Part shown: in pieces, positions 15,878-28,426 of the stretch
Position numbering within the stretch: the stretch's first letter is position 1
Layout of the letters: every line of letters starts with the position of its first letter
Assembly: GCF_031880315.1 (NCBI RefSeq)
Contig: NZ_CP134771.1
Span: 2,843,501 to 2,907,500 of the forward strand
DNA: 64,000 nucleotides
From: Pseudomonas baltica
GTDB taxonomy: Bacteria > Pseudomonadota > Gammaproteobacteria > Pseudomonadales > Pseudomonadaceae
Direction: 5' to 3'
Program-made: the position numbers and the translations under genes
The notes under the pieces: model-generated
Database searches by the model: none
What the model was told of the DNA's origin: nothing
The model's input: only the letters and a program-made list of their open reading frames with translations

Positions 15878-16486
15878 ATGCAAGGGGTCAACGATATTCG
15901 TTCGCTACAGGCGTCCATTGCAGGTGGCGTCCATCCAGACTATCTGTTTTTCTGGGGCCACACGCCCCGCCACCCCCATGCCGTGGACCGTAGCTGCCTG
16001 AGCCAGTGGTATCCGGCGGCCTTCACACTGGACGGCCACGAGTACGTCACGGCCGAACATTACATGATGGCCGAGAAGGCGCGCTTCTTTGGCGACCCTG
16101 AACTGGCCGAGCGAATCATCCGGATAGAGACGCCCGCGCAAGCGAAAAAGCTCGGTCGCGAGGTTGAAGGCTTCGATCAGCAACGTTGGGAAGAGGCACG
16201 TTGCGAGATCGTTTTCGCCGCCAACCTGGCCAAATTCGAACAGAACCTGGGATGCCGGGCGTTCCTGCTGGCGAGCCGCGATCGCGTGCTGGTAGAGGCC
16301 AGCCCAGTAGACAGCATCTGGGGTATCGGCCTGGCGATGGACGATCCTCGGGCCGAGTCGCCAGAGGCGTGGCAGGGGTTGAATCTGCTGGGGTTCACGC
16401 TGATGCGAGTGCGGGAAAAGCTGTTCGAATTACAACATTCGGCCCTGGAAGAGCTGAACGCTGAACGTTCTGATACGACAACCTGA
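15878..16486 (+). CDS. NADAR/YbiA-family N-glycosidase
   Basis: 202 aa, start chosen at the ATG with AGGAG seven bases upstream. The NADAR signature is complete: YLFFWGH, FTLDGHEYVTAEHYMMAEKA, GREVEGFDQQRWEEARCEIV, KFEQNLGCRAFLLAS and ASPVDSIWGIGLAMDD with the conserved Asp. E. coli YbiA hydrolyses the N-glycosidic bond of early riboflavin intermediates, a damage-control activity; other NADAR proteins remove ADP-ribose from guanine in DNA. Which applies here cannot be decided: no DarT-like ADP-ribosyltransferase gene is adjacent, which favours the housekeeping role. Confidence 0.9.
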   Translation: MQGVNDIRSLQASIAGGVHPDYLFFWGHTPRHPHAVDRSCLSQWYPAAFTLDGHEYVTAEHYMMAEKARFFGDPELAERIIRIETPAQAKKLGREVEGFDQQRWEEARCEIVFAANLAKFEQNLGCRAFLLASRDRVLVEASPVDSIWGIGLAMDDPRAESPEAWQGLNLLGFTLMRVREKLFELQHSALEELNAERSDTTT

Positions 16487-16580
16487 TTAAGCTCGCTGAC
16501 ATTAAATGTAACGCTGGCTAAACGATCTTTCACGGAACAAAGCCGTCGCGGGATGTTTCCATACGCTGATCAGCCCTCTA

Positions 16581-16620
16581 CGGGTTTTTTTTGAAACCCG
16601 GACTGAAACCGGTTTCAGTC
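16581..16620. promoter_or_regulatory. PtxS-type operator palindrome before yellow-family gene
   Basis: GACTGAAACCGGTTTCAGTC (16601-16620) is a perfect 20-bp palindrome containing TGAAACCGGTTTCA, the PtxS target in Pseudomonas as I remember it. A second inverted repeat, CGGGTTT-6-AAACCCG, occupies 16581-16600, so TGAAACC occurs twice, eleven bases apart. It lies 36 bases upstream of the start codon. Confidence 0.7.
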
Positions 16621-16656
16621 TCGGTGACGGTTTATATCTGCCTAGGAGGCACCGCT

Positions 16657-17808
16657 ATGCGCAACACCCAGGAACGGCCCTTCAGCCCCAATCGCCTGCG
16701 CGCCTTGGCACTGGCTATCGCCTGTGCCGCCACCCCGGTATTCGCTACGCCCAGCGCCCCGGCGGCAAATGTGCAAGTCGCCGTATCGTTGCAAAAGAAT
16801 GAAGCTTCAGGCGTGGTGGTCACCCCCGACGGCCGGATGTTCTTGACCATCCCGCGAGCCGGAGTCAACCACAGCGACCCGTCGCTGGTGGAAATCGTCA
16901 ACGGCCAGCCAGTGGCCTTCCCGGACACCGCCTACACCGTGCCATCGGATAAACCCCTGGCTGACTGGCTAGTTTCACCGTTAGGGCTGACCCTGAGTGG
17001 CAACACCCTGTGGGTGCTGGACGAAGGCAAGCGCGCGGGCATCGATGCCATCCCCCGCGACAGCGCCAAGCTGGTGGCCATCGATATCCCCACCCGCACG
17101 GTGCGCAAGACGATCCTGATCAACAAGCCCCAACTGCGCGACACCGAGCAGCTCAACGATCTGCGGGTCGACATGCAGCACGGCGCCCAAGGCACCGTGT
17201 ACATCTCCAATAACGGGTTCTCCAAGCCCGACAGCTCGCTGCTGGTGGTCGACATCGCCAGCGGCAAGGTACGCGAGCTGTTCAAGGACCAGCCCCAGGT
17301 ATCGCCTGCCCCTGGCTACATGACCTGGGTCGAGGGCAAACCTCACGCCTACAGCGTGGACCACGCCACCATGCCTCAAGGTGGCGTGAACGGTATCGAG
17401 CTGTCGCCGGATGGCAAAACCCTGTACTGGACTATCCCAACCAACGCCAACACCTACAGCCTGCCCACCGCGCTGCTGAGCGACCCCAAACAAAGCGAGG
17501 CGCAACTGGCCAAGGCCGTGCACTTCGAGGGGCAGGCGGCGTCGAACGGCGGTATTACGGTAGATGAGCACGGCACCCTGTATTACGGTGATGCTTCGCA
17601 CCATGCGATCGTCGCCAAAGATACCCAGGGGCAATTCAGCCTCGTGGCTCAGGACCCGCGGCTGATCTGGCCGGATGGGCTGTATTACCGCGATGGGTAT
17701 CTGTATGTGACGATCGGACAGTGGCAGCGGGCGCCAGGGTTGAATGGTGGGAAGGATTTGCGGGCGGCGCCTTATGATGTGTTGAAGATCAAGGTCGGAG
17801 GGGCATGA
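16657..17808 (+). CDS. Secreted yellow/major royal jelly family protein (beta-propeller, lactonase-like)
   Basis: 383 aa; start chosen by the strong AGGAGG at 16644-16649 and the signal peptide that follows (ending near CAATPVFA, residue 31). The mature protein shows the MRJP/yellow propeller pattern: SGVVVTPDGRMFLTIPR, LGLTLSGNTLWVLDEGKR, YISNNGFSKPDSSLLVVDIASG, VNGIELSPDGKTLYWT, GGITVDEHGTLYYGDASHHAIV, and PDGLYYRDGYLYVTIGQ. Bacterial members are often annotated as gluconolactonase-like, but catalysis is not established. A PtxS-type palindrome upstream would connect it to 2-ketogluconate/gluconate metabolism in the periplasm, which suits a lactonase. Confidence 0.85.
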   Translation: MRNTQERPFSPNRLRALALAIACAATPVFATPSAPAANVQVAVSLQKNEASGVVVTPDGRMFLTIPRAGVNHSDPSLVEIVNGQPVAFPDTAYTVPSDKPLADWLVSPLGLTLSGNTLWVLDEGKRAGIDAIPRDSAKLVAIDIPTRTVRKTILINKPQLRDTEQLNDLRVDMQHGAQGTVYISNNGFSKPDSSLLVVDIASGKVRELFKDQPQVSPAPGYMTWVEGKPHAYSVDHATMPQGGVNGIELSPDGKTLYWTIPTNANTYSLPTALLSDPKQSEAQLAKAVHFEGQAASNGGITVDEHGTLYYGDASHHAIVAKDTQGQFSLVAQDPRLIWPDGLYYRDGYLYVTIGQWQRAPGLNGGKDLRAAPYDVLKIKVGGA

Positions 17809-18102
17809 TACTGCCTGCGATTTAAACGCATTGATAAGCAGGTCTACAAAGCAATTTGATATATACATCTGTTCAGCGGGCACAGGGTCAAAAACCTGGC
17901 CCGCCATCAGGACGACTAAAACCACAAACAATCAGGCTTCTTCGACTGAGCTACTAGTGAAGCGGCGCCGAGTAATATGAAATTAGCTTTCCTACAAGAT
18001 GCGGACAGCACTCATGGATAAAGTAGCTAAATTCTTGAGACTTATAGTTCTACACACCTATACGGCAGCCTCTGATTTTATAAAGCTCGGCTACAGCAGC
18101 GC
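17809..18102. other. Intergenic stretch without an identified gene
   Basis: About 290 bases between the yellow-family gene and the ssb terminator, AT-richer than the neighbours. A 46-codon frame from ATG 18014 runs into the ssb terminator and has no ribosome site or family resemblance, so I do not call it. No repeat or convincing promoter seen. Confidence 0.5.
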
Positions 18103-18132
18103 AAAAAAAAACCGCGACACTGAGGACGCGGC
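18103..18132 (-). terminator. Rho-independent terminator of ssb
   Basis: Read on the minus strand, GCCGCGTCCTCAGTGTCGCGG forms a CCGCG/CGCGG stem and is followed by nine T residues, 30 to 60 bases after the ssb stop codon. Confidence 0.85.
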
Positions 18133-18160
18133 TTCTTGTAACAGCAGGATCAGATAGCCG

Positions 18161-18691
18161 TTAGAACGGAATATCATCATCAAAGCTGTCAAAATCCGGA
18201 GCCGGTTGCGGCGCGGACTGCTGTGGCGCAGGTGCCGAACGCGACTGCTGCGGTGCGGACGATTGCTGCGGACGCGGGGCCTGCTGACGAGGGGCCGATT
18301 GCTGGTAGTTGTTGCCGCCGCCACCTTGAGCGTTCTGGTCGCCCTGCGGACGGCCGCCCAGCAGCTGCATGGTGCCTTGCATGTCGACGACGATTTCAGT
18401 GGTGTAGCGCTTGATGCCGTCTTTTTCCCACTCGCGCGTCTGCAGCTTGCCTTCGATATAGACCTGCGAACCTTTGCGCAGGTATTCGCCGGCGATCTCG
18501 GCAACCTTGCCGAACATCGATACGCGGTGCCACTCGGTCTTCTCGACCTTCTGACCCGACTGCTTGTCGGTCCACTGCTCGCTGGTGGCCAGGCTCAGGT
18601 TGGTCACCGCGTTGCCGTTAGGCAGGTAACGAACTTCAGGATCCTGACCGCAGGTACCGACCAATATGACTTTGTTAACCCCACGGGCCAT
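18161..18691 (-). CDS. ssb: Single-stranded DNA-binding protein
   Basis: 176 aa. The OB-fold (residues 1-110) has the standard [22 protein letters not shown] and [22 protein letters not shown] segments with the conserved Trp/Phe stacking residues. A Gln/Pro/Ser/Gly-rich linker (about 118-165) leads to the acidic tip FDDDIPF that recruits repair and replication proteins. Tetrameric ssDNA binder in replication, recombination and repair. It starts only nine bases after the MFS transporter stop, so the two are co-transcribed; uvrA lies divergently beyond, as in other Pseudomonas. Confidence 0.97.
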   Translation of the reverse strand: MARGVNKVILVGTCGQDPEVRYLPNGNAVTNLSLATSEQWTDKQSGQKVEKTEWHRVSMFGKVAEIAGEYLRKGSQVYIEGKLQTREWEKDGIKRYTTEIVVDMQGTMQLLGGRPQGDQNAQGGGGNNYQQSAPRQQAPRPQQSSAPQQSRSAPAPQQSAPQPAPDFDSFDDDIPF

Positions 18692-18700
18692 AACGTTCTC

Positions 18701-20095
18701 CTAGGCTTCGCTCGCCGCCGAGGCCGGATTGACCAGGCGCTCCAGAGACGGGCGATCCAAAATTTCTGTGTCCAATTTGATGTAGATGGCAGCTTCTTCT
18801 GCCACCACTACGGCATCCGTCACTCCCGGAACTGCCTTGAGGCGTTCGCTCAGGCCGGTTTCACGCAGCGCCTCGGGCGACAACGGCAGACGCAGGCTCG
18901 TGACGTATGGTGGTTCGCGCATAGTAACAGCTATGGCCAACCAAATCGCCAGCAGCCCGGCGCATCCCAGAAATACAACGCTCAAACCGCCGTGCTGAAA
19001 CAGGAAACCACCGAGAATACCGCCCATCGCCGCGCCCAGAAACTGACTGGTGGAGTACACGCCCATGGCCGTGCCCTTGCCGCCAGCCGGAGACACCTTG
19101 CTGATGAGTGAAGGCAGCGAGGCCTCGAGCAGGTTGAAGGCGGTGAAAAAGACCACCGTACCGACCACCAGTTCCGCCAGGCTGTAGCCCCACTCCCAGA
19201 AAAACAGCTCTGTAAGCATGAGGACAGCGATCGCCCCGGAGAGGACTTGCTTCATCTTGCGCTTTTTTTCGCTGTAGATAATGAACGGAATCATTGCAAA
19301 AAACGAAATCACCAGCGCGGTCAGATAGACCCACCAATGCTGTTCCTTGGGCAAACCGGCCCGCTGCACAAGGGCTAGCGGCAGCGCCACGAAGCTGGCC
19401 ATCAGTACCGAGTGCAACACGAAGATACCAATATCCAGGCGCAGCAGATCGGGATGCCGCAAGGTGGCCCCCAAAGCCTGCTTGGCCACTCCCGACTCAC
19501 GGTGAGTGAAATGCTGGGAAGCCGAAGGCACCACGAAGCGAATCAGCAATACCCCAACCATGGCCAGCACCGCCGTGGCGATGAACAGGCCCGACAAGCC
19601 GAACGCACGGGTCACCAGCGGGCCGACCACCATGGCCACGGCAAAGGACACGCCAATGCTCATGCCGATGGTGGCCATGGCCTTGGTGCGGTGCTGCTCG
19701 CGGGTCAGGTCCGACAGCAAGGCCATGACCGCGGCCGAGATGGCCCCTGCGCCCTGCAGGATACGCCCCGCGATCACACCCCATATGGAGTCGGCCTGAG
19801 CGGCGAGCACGCTGCCCAGGGCGAAGATCACCAGCCCGACATAGATCACCGGCCGGCGGCCGATGCGGTCGGAGATGATCCCGAAGGGAATCTGCAGCAC
19901 GGCCTGGGTCAAGCCGTAAGCACCAATGGCCAGGCCAATGAGCGCTGGCGTAGCACCGGCCAGGTCCATGCCGTAGGTGGCCAGGACCGGCAACACCATG
20001 AACATGCCCAGCATACGAAATGCGAACACCAGGGCCAGCCCACCCGCCGCGCGGGTTTCACTGCCACTCATGCGATCGCTCTGTGAATCGTGCAT
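18701..20095 (-). CDS. MFS transporter with C-terminal YajR-type domain
   Basis: 464 aa. Twelve membrane helices in two bundles; motif A between helices 2 and 3 is GIISDRIGRRPVIY and the central loop holds KQALGATLRHPDLL. After the last helix (about residue 395) comes a soluble domain of some 65 residues (GLSERLKAVPGVTDAVVVAEEAAIYIKLDT), a ferredoxin-like fold as in E. coli YajR (the YAM domain). Proton-driven efflux is likely; substrate unknown. It precedes ssb by nine bases and is divergent from uvrA. Same order as PA4232-PA4234 (recalled). Confidence 0.9.
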   Translation of the reverse strand: MHDSQSDRMSGSETRAAGGLALVFAFRMLGMFMVLPVLATYGMDLAGATPALIGLAIGAYGLTQAVLQIPFGIISDRIGRRPVIYVGLVIFALGSVLAAQADSIWGVIAGRILQGAGAISAAVMALLSDLTREQHRTKAMATIGMSIGVSFAVAMVVGPLVTRAFGLSGLFIATAVLAMVGVLLIRFVVPSASQHFTHRESGVAKQALGATLRHPDLLRLDIGIFVLHSVLMASFVALPLALVQRAGLPKEQHWWVYLTALVISFFAMIPFIIYSEKKRKMKQVLSGAIAVLMLTELFFWEWGYSLAELVVGTVVFFTAFNLLEASLPSLISKVSPAGGKGTAMGVYSTSQFLGAAMGGILGGFLFQHGGLSVVFLGCAGLLAIWLAIAVTMREPPYVTSLRLPLSPEALRETGLSERLKAVPGVTDAVVVAEEAAIYIKLDTEILDRPSLERLVNPASAASEA

Positions 20096-20275
20096 GGATA
20101 AACCTCGTGTGAACCGGCGGCGATTCTACCAGTCCCACAGTTTTACGGCACACACGGCGACGCTATGCCGCGCATGTTCATGTTCCTTCATGTTCATCCG
20201 ATGCCACCTTGAAGTGCAGTGAGCGGGTCTAGCCCCGTATACTCTTCTGTTTACCGCCTGCCGCGCGAGGCCGCC

Positions 20276-23110
<2,835 letters not shown>

Positions 23111-23235
23111 TGCCAATCCATTGTGGCGATGGCGATCTCATGATCACTTTCGCGTGCAAGTTTTGCCCATAGTCTAGGAGCAAAGCTTGCCCCCAAAGGA
23201 GCGTGCCCAATTGCAACATTGTGCACTGCAACAAC

Positions 23236-23273
23236 AAAAAGCCCCGGACACATAAGTGGCCGGGGCTTTTTTT
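23236..23273. terminator. Bidirectional terminator between uvrA and bfr
   Basis: AAAAAGCCCCGG and CCGGGGCTTTTTTT flank a 12-base loop. The seven-pair GC stem has A and T runs on both sides, so it can end both uvrA (plus) and bfr (minus) transcripts. Confidence 0.9.
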
Positions 23274-23286
23274 ATCCGCGTGGAAA

Positions 23287-23751
23287 TCAGAACTGCGATT
23301 GCAGGTAGTTTTCCAGGCCGATGTTCTTGATCAGACCCTGCTGCTTCTCCAGCCAATAGGTGTGATCTTCTTCAGTGTCCGACAACTGCACGCGCAGGAT
23401 ATCGCGGGTGACGTAGTCGCGGTGCTGCTCACACAACGCGATCCCTTTGCACAGCGCGGCGCGCACTTTGTATTCCAGGCGCAGGTCGGCCGCGATCATT
23501 TCCGGCACCGTGGTACCGACTTCGAGATCGTCCGGGCGCATGCGCGGCGTGCCTTCGAGCATCAGGATGCGGCGCATCAAGGCGTCGGCATGACCCGCCT
23601 CTTCTTCCATCTCGTGGTTGATTCGCTCGTAGAGCTTGGTGAAACCCCAATCTTCATACATCCGCGAATGGATGAAGTACTGATCACGCGCGGCCAGCTC
23701 ACCGGTCAAAAGCGTGTTGAGGTAATCAATAACGTCCGGGTGACCTTGCAT
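23287..23751 (-). CDS. bfrA: Bacterioferritin lacking the haem-ligand methionine (BfrA type)
   Basis: 154 aa, starting at [20 protein letters not shown]; the frame is open further but this start matches the family. Four-helix ferritin subunit with ferroxidase ligands Glu18, Glu51, His54, and Glu/His of DTEEDHTYW near 127-130, and the C-terminal [10 protein letters not shown]. At position 52, where haem-binding bacterioferritins have Met, this protein has Ala ([11 protein letters not shown] against HESIDEMKHAD), so it should not bind haem through Met52. Stores iron as a 24-mer. It lies beside katA, as in P. aeruginosa, where the bfrA-katA link supplies iron for catalase haem. Confidence 0.93.
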   Translation of the reverse strand: MQGHPDVIDYLNTLLTGELAARDQYFIHSRMYEDWGFTKLYERINHEMEEEAGHADALMRRILMLEGTPRMRPDDLEVGTTVPEMIAADLRLEYKVRAALCKGIALCEQHRDYVTRDILRVQLSDTEEDHTYWLEKQQGLIKNIGLENYLQSQF

Positions 23752-23863
23752 CGCCCTGAATCTCCCTGCTGTAAAGGCTGTAGTTTGAACCAAGCCGTCG
23801 CACAGGTCGACAAAAAGTAGCTAAAAATTGCCGATATTCGGCGAAACGCGAACTATTAACAGC

Positions 23864-23890
23864 AAAAACCGCCCATCTGAGGGCGGTTCT
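23864..23890 (-). terminator. katA terminator
   Basis: ACCGCCC-ATCTGA-GGGCGGT with AAAAA on the left arm; on the minus strand the hairpin is followed by TTTTTGC, about 28 bases after the katA stop. Confidence 0.85.
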
Positions 23891-23917
23891 GCTTCGCATT
23901 TAGACTACGTTCAAAAT

Positions 23918-25363
23918 TTAGCCCAGTTGCACGCCCAGCGCATTCGCGACGCCTTGGCCATAGGCGGGATCAGCCTTGAAAAAGTGCTGCAACTGACGCT
24001 GCACCACATCGCTGCTCACGCCTGCCATAGCACCCGCGATGTTGCTGATCAACAGTGCCTTTTGCTCGGCATCCATCAAACGGAACAGCGCGCCCGCATG
24101 GCTGTAATAATCGGTATCTTCGCGATGATCGTAACGATCGGCCGCGCCGCTCAGAGCCAGCGAAGGTTCCGCGTATTGCGGGGCCTGCTTAGGCGCGTCG
24201 CTATAGCTGTTCGGCTCGTAGTTCGGCGCTGCCCCACCATTGCTGCCAAACGCCATTGAACCATCACGTTGGTAGCTGTTGACCGGGCTACGCGGGGCAT
24301 TGACCGGCAGCTGCTGGTGATTGGTACCCACGCGATAGCGATGAGCATCGGCGTACGCGAACACGCGGCCCTGCAGCATGCGATCAGGCGACAGCCCCAC
24401 ACCGGGCACCATGTTGCTAGGACCGAACGCGGCCTGCTCGACCTCGGCGAAATAGTTGAGCGGGTTACGGTTGAGCTCGAGCACACCCACTTCGATCAAC
24501 GGGTATTCCTTCTGCGACCAGGTCTTGGTCACGTCGAAGGGGTTCTCATGGTGCTGGTGCGCTTGCTGCTCGGTCATGATCTGCACGCAAACGGTCCACT
24601 TGGGGAAATCGCCGCGCTCGATGGCCTGGAACAGGTCGCGCTGAGCGTAGTCGGGGTCGGTCCCGGCAATACGCGCAGCATCGGCCGGCGCAAGGTTCTT
24701 GATGCCTTGCTGGGTTTTGTAGTGCCACTTTACCCAGTGACGCTCACCTGCAGCGTTGAGCAGGCTGTAAGTGTGGCTGCCGAAGCCGTGCATGAAACGG
24801 TAGCCGTCCGGAATGCCCCGATCGGAAAAGAGGATAGTGACCTGGTGCGTCGCCTCAGGGGAGTGCGACCAGAAATCCCACATCATCTGCGCGCTTTTCA
24901 GATTGCTTTGAGGCAGGCGCTTTTGAGTGTGGATGAAATCGGGGAATTTCAACGGGTCACGGATGAAGAACACGGGCGTGTTGTTACCGACGATGTCCCA
25001 GTTGCCTTCTTCGGTGTAGAACTTGAGTGCGAAGCCGCGTGGATCGCGCTCAGTGTCCGCAGAGCCGCGCTCACCGCCGACCGTGGAGAAGCGCAGAAAG
25101 GTCGGGGTCTGCTTGCCGACGGTGTCGAACAGTTTGGCGCTGCTGTATTGGCTAATGTCACGGGTCACCGTGAAGGTACCGTAAGCGCCCGAGCCCTTGG
25201 CGTGCACACGACGCTCTGGGATGTTCTCACGGTTGAAATGCGCGAGTTTTTCAATGAGGTGAAAGTCGTCGAGCAGCAACGGACCGCGTGGGCCGGCAGA
25301 CCGAGAGTTCTGGTTGTCGGCGACTGGAGCGCCGCTGGCGGTGGTAAGGGTCTTCTGGCTCAT
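23918..25363 (-). CDS. katA: Monofunctional haem catalase KatA
   Basis: 481 aa, small-subunit (clade 3) catalase. Catalytic His54 lies in [12 protein letters not shown], the active Asn127 in [12 protein letters not shown], and the proximal haem ligand Tyr337 in [19 protein letters not shown]-binding-type residues are in [17 protein letters not shown]. It decomposes hydrogen peroxide in the cytoplasm and is the main housekeeping catalase of Pseudomonas. Monocistronic with its own terminator; an OxyR site was looked for upstream and not convincingly found. Confidence 0.97.
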   Translation of the reverse strand: MSQKTLTTASGAPVADNQNSRSAGPRGPLLLDDFHLIEKLAHFNRENIPERRVHAKGSGAYGTFTVTRDISQYSSAKLFDTVGKQTPTFLRFSTVGGERGSADTERDPRGFALKFYTEEGNWDIVGNNTPVFFIRDPLKFPDFIHTQKRLPQSNLKSAQMMWDFWSHSPEATHQVTILFSDRGIPDGYRFMHGFGSHTYSLLNAAGERHWVKWHYKTQQGIKNLAPADAARIAGTDPDYAQRDLFQAIERGDFPKWTVCVQIMTEQQAHQHHENPFDVTKTWSQKEYPLIEVGVLELNRNPLNYFAEVEQAAFGPSNMVPGVGLSPDRMLQGRVFAYADAHRYRVGTNHQQLPVNAPRSPVNSYQRDGSMAFGSNGGAAPNYEPNSYSDAPKQAPQYAEPSLALSGAADRYDHREDTDYYSHAGALFRLMDAEQKALLISNIAGAMAGVSSDVVQRQLQHFFKADPAYGQGVANALGVQLG

Positions 25364-25511
25364 ATGATGTCGTCCTCTATCAGGCCTTGTAGTGCCGGGC
25401 TAAACGGCTGGTGGCCAGTATCATTGAAAACGACAGCGACCTCTAATTTATAGATATTTTGTGCGCGATAGTTTTAAACAATGAATCATCCACTGCAAAA
25501 ATCGCACGCAC

Positions 25512-25540
25512 AAAAAAACCGGGCGCTAGGCCCGGTTTTC
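25512..25540 (-). terminator. Alpha operon terminator
   Basis: ACCGGGC-GCTAG-GCCCGGT preceded by a run of seven A, which reads as T on the minus strand, 18 bases after rplQ. It closes the str-S10-spc-alpha gene block. Confidence 0.9.
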
Positions 25541-25558
25541 TTGAACAGACTTTTCGTC

Positions 25559-25945
25559 TTATTCAGCAGCTTCTACAACGCCACCGACAGGACGATCAAC
25601 CAGTTCGACGTACGCCATAGGCGCGTTGTCGCCAGCGCGGAAACCGCACTTGAGGATGCGCAGGTAGCCACCCTCACGGGTTGCATAACGCTTGCCCAGA
25701 TCGTTGAACAGTTTACCAACGATAGCTTTCGAACGAGTACGGTCGAAAGCCAGACGACGGTTGGAAACGCTGTCGATCTTGGCCAGGGTGATCAGCGGCT
25801 CGGCAACGCGACGCAGTTCCTTGGCTTTTGGCAATGTAGTTTTGATCAGCTCGTGCTCGAACAGCGACACCGCCATGTTCTGGAACATAGCCTTACGGTG
25901 CGAGCTGGTACGGCTCAGGTGGCGACCACTTTTACGATGACGCAT
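25559..25945 (-). CDS. rplQ: 50S ribosomal protein L17
   Basis: 128 aa, beginning [20 protein letters not shown], the invariant L17 opening, and containing [16 protein letters not shown] and [27 protein letters not shown]. Large-subunit protein near the peptide exit tunnel. Last gene of the alpha operon, 42 bases after rpoA, with AAGGAA before the start and a strong terminator after the stop. Confidence 0.98.
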   Translation of the reverse strand: MRHRKSGRHLSRTSSHRKAMFQNMAVSLFEHELIKTTLPKAKELRRVAEPLITLAKIDSVSNRRLAFDRTRSKAIVGKLFNDLGKRYATREGGYLRILKCGFRAGDNAPMAYVELVDRPVGGVVEAAE

Positions 25946-25987
25946 GGTTCATTCCTTACCAAACACGACGTTCGGTGATTACGACGA

Positions 25988-26989
25988 TCAGGCAGTCGCC
26001 TTGTCGTCCTTCTTAAGACTTGCAGGCGGCCAGCTGTCGAGGCGCATGCCGAGAGACAGACCACGCGAGGCCAATACATCCTTGATTTCAGTCAAGGATT
26101 TCTTGCCCAGGTTCGGAGTCTTCAACAGTTCTACTTCGGTGCGCTGAATCAGGTCACCAATGTAGTAAATGTTCTCCGCCTTAAGGCAGTTGGCCGAACG
26201 TACGGTCAGTTCCAAATCGTCAACCGGACGAAGCAGGATCGGATCGATCTCGTCTTCCGGTTCAACCACTGGTGCCTCGGCTTCACCCTTGAGGTCCACG
26301 AACGCAGCCAACTGCTGTTGCAGGATGGTTGCAGCGCGACGGATAGCCTCTTCGGGATCCAGAGTACCGTTGGTTTCCAGATCAATAACCAGCTTGTCCA
26401 GGTTGGTGCGCTGCTCGACACGGGCGTTTTCCACCACGTATGCGATACGGCGTACCGGGCTGAACGAAGAGTCAAGCTGCAAGCGACCGATGCTGCGGCT
26501 TTCGTCTTCATCGCTTTGACGCGAGTCGGCCGGTTCATAACCACGACCACGAGCTACAACGAGCTTCATGTTCAGGGCGCCGTTAGACGCCAGGTTAGCG
26601 ATTACGTGATCGGGGTTAACGATCTCGACATCATGATCCAGCTGAATATCGGCAGCGGTAACCACCCCCGAACCCTTTTTCGACAAGGTCAGCGTAACTT
26701 CGTCACGACCGTGCAGCTTGATGGCGAGACCTTTAAGGTTCAACAGGATTTCAATGACATCTTCCTGTACACCTTCGATGGCGCTGTACTCATGGAGTAC
26801 ACCGTCAATCTCGGCCTCGACTACTGCACAGCCAGGCATGGAGGACAACAGGATGCGGCGCAGCGCGTTGCCCAGGGTATGGCCAAAACCACGCTCGAGA
26901 GGCTCGAGGGTGATTTTAGCGCGGGTTGGACTGACAACTTGCACATCAATGTGGCGAGGTGTCAGGAACTCATTTACCGAAATCTGCAT
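25988..26989 (-). CDS. rpoA: RNA polymerase alpha subunit
   Basis: 333 aa. The N-terminal domain (about 1-230) has the dimerisation and beta-contact motifs [21 protein letters not shown] and [25 protein letters not shown]. An acidic linker ([15 protein letters not shown]) leads to the C-terminal domain [22 protein letters not shown] with the Arg that contacts UP elements and activators, then [19 protein letters not shown]. Scaffold of the polymerase core. Expressed in the alpha operon between rpsD and rplQ. Confidence 0.98.
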   Translation of the reverse strand: MQISVNEFLTPRHIDVQVVSPTRAKITLEPLERGFGHTLGNALRRILLSSMPGCAVVEAEIDGVLHEYSAIEGVQEDVIEILLNLKGLAIKLHGRDEVTLTLSKKGSGVVTAADIQLDHDVEIVNPDHVIANLASNGALNMKLVVARGRGYEPADSRQSDEDESRSIGRLQLDSSFSPVRRIAYVVENARVEQRTNLDKLVIDLETNGTLDPEEAIRRAATILQQQLAAFVDLKGEAEAPVVEPEDEIDPILLRPVDDLELTVRSANCLKAENIYYIGDLIQRTEVELLKTPNLGKKSLTEIKDVLASRGLSLGMRLDSWPPASLKKDDKATA

Positions 26990-27011
26990 GGATGCACCTA
27001 TTTTCTAGCCC

Positions 27012-27632
27012 TTACTTGGAGTAGAGCTCGACAATCAGGCTTTCGTTGATGTCGGCGGACAGATCACTGCGAGCTGGAACGCTTTTGAAGACGCCAGATT
27101 TTTTCTCAGTGTCTACTTCTACCCATTCTACGCGGCCACGCTGGGCACACAGATCGAGAGCTTGGACAATGCGAAGCTGGTTCTTTGCTTTCTCGCGAAT
27201 CGCGACCACGTCACCAGCACGAACCTGGTAGGACGGAACGTTTACGGTTTTGCCGTTAACGCTGATCGACTTGTGCGATACCAGCTGACGGGATTCGGCA
27301 CGAGTCGAACCAAAGCCCATACGATATACAACGTTGTCCAGACGGCATTCGAGCAGTTGCAGCAGGTTTTCACCGGTTGCACCTTTCTTGCCAGCAGCTT
27401 CTTTGTAGTAGCCGCTGAACTGACGCTCGAGAACGCCGTAGATACGACGGACTTTCTGCTTTTCACGCAGTTGAGTACCGTAGTCGGACTGGCGACCACG
27501 GCGCTGGCCGTGGATACCTGGGGCTGCTTCGATGTTGCACTTCGATTCCAGGGCGCGAACGCCGCTTTTCAGGAACAGGTCAGTGCCTTCACGACGCGCC
27601 AGTTTGCATTTTGGACCAATGTAACGAGCCAT
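27012..27632 (-). CDS. rpsD: 30S ribosomal protein S4
   Basis: 206 aa: [21 protein letters not shown], the zinc-less C- version, and an S4 RNA-binding domain at about 95-160 ([32 protein letters not shown]). Primary 16S-rRNA binder that nucleates the 5' domain, and in gammaproteobacteria the translational repressor of the alpha operon, acting at the leader before rpsM. Confidence 0.98.
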   Translation of the reverse strand: MARYIGPKCKLARREGTDLFLKSGVRALESKCNIEAAPGIHGQRRGRQSDYGTQLREKQKVRRIYGVLERQFSGYYKEAAGKKGATGENLLQLLECRLDNVVYRMGFGSTRAESRQLVSHKSISVNGKTVNVPSYQVRAGDVVAIREKAKNQLRIVQALDLCAQRGRVEWVEVDTEKKSGVFKSVPARSDLSADINESLIVELYSK

Positions 27633-27649
27633 TATCTATCGTCTCCTGA

Positions 27650-28039
27650 TTACACGCGGCGCTTCTTCGGCGGACGGCACCCGTTGTGCGGGATTGGCGT
27701 CACGTCGGTGATGCTGGCGATCTTATAGCCACAGCCGTTCAATGCACGGACAGCGGACTCACGACCTGGACCTGGACCTTTGACGTTGACGTCAAGGTTT
27801 TTCAGGCCATATTCCAGCGCAGCTTGACCAGCACGTTCAGCAGCTACTTGAGCAGCGAACGGGGTGGACTTGCGAGAACCGCGGAAACCCGAACCGCCGG
27901 AGGTTGCCCAGGACAGGGCGTTACCTTGACGATCGGTAATGGTCACGATGGTGTTGTTGAAAGACGCGTGGATGTGGGCGATGCCATCAACCACTGTCTT
28001 TTTGACTTTTTTACGAGGACGAGCAGCAGGTTTTGCCAT
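27650..28039 (-). CDS. rpsK: 30S ribosomal protein S11
   Basis: 129 aa with the S11 hallmarks [59 protein letters not shown] and the C-terminal [18 protein letters not shown]. Platform protein next to the mRNA exit side of the small subunit. Alpha operon, 17 bases before rpsD. Confidence 0.98.
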   Translation of the reverse strand: MAKPAARPRKKVKKTVVDGIAHIHASFNNTIVTITDRQGNALSWATSGGSGFRGSRKSTPFAAQVAAERAGQAALEYGLKNLDVNVKGPGPGRESAVRALNGCGYKIASITDVTPIPHNGCRPPKKRRV

Positions 28040-28069
28040 GACTAAATTCCTGTCGATTCGCTGGTGCGA

Positions 28070-28426
28070 TTACTTGCGGATCGGCTTACGAGGACCTTTA
28101 CGGGTCCGCGCGTTGGTCTTGGTACGCTGACCGCGTACTGGCAGACCACGACGATGACGAAGACCGCGATAGCAGCCCAGATCCATCAAGCGCTTGATTT
28201 TCATGTTGATTTCGCGACGCAGGTCACCTTCAGTGGTGAACTTCGCCACTTCGCCACGCAGCTGTTCAATCTGCTCGTCGCTCAGATCCTTGATCTTCGC
28301 AGCTGGGTTTACCCCAGTGTCTGCACAGATTTTCTGTGCAGTTGTGCGACCAACACCATAGATGTAGGTCAGCGAGATAACAGTGTGCTTGTTATCTGGA
28401 ATGTTAACGCCTGCAATACGGGCCAT
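28070..28426 (-). CDS. rpsM: 30S ribosomal protein S13
   Basis: 118 aa: [37 protein letters not shown] and the basic tail [21 protein letters not shown]. Head protein forming bridges to L5/L31 and touching the P-site tRNA. First gene of the alpha operon; its leader (28427-28555) is where S4 feedback would act. Confidence 0.98.
   Translation of the reverse strand: MARIAGVNIPDNKHTVISLTYIYGVGRTTAQKICADTGVNPAAKIKDLSDEQIEQLRGEVAKFTTEGDLRREINMKIKRLMDLGCYRGLRHRRGLPVRGQRTKTNARTRKGPRKPIRK

Noticed and set aside
18014..18154. 46-codon frame between the yellow-family gene and ssb
   Set aside because: No ribosome site, passes through the ssb terminator, no similarity recognised.
25441..25480. Possible OxyR site upstream of katA
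   Set aside because: Two ATAG tetrads are present but 18 bases apart rather than the 11 or 22 of the OxyR pattern, and CTAT partners are missing.
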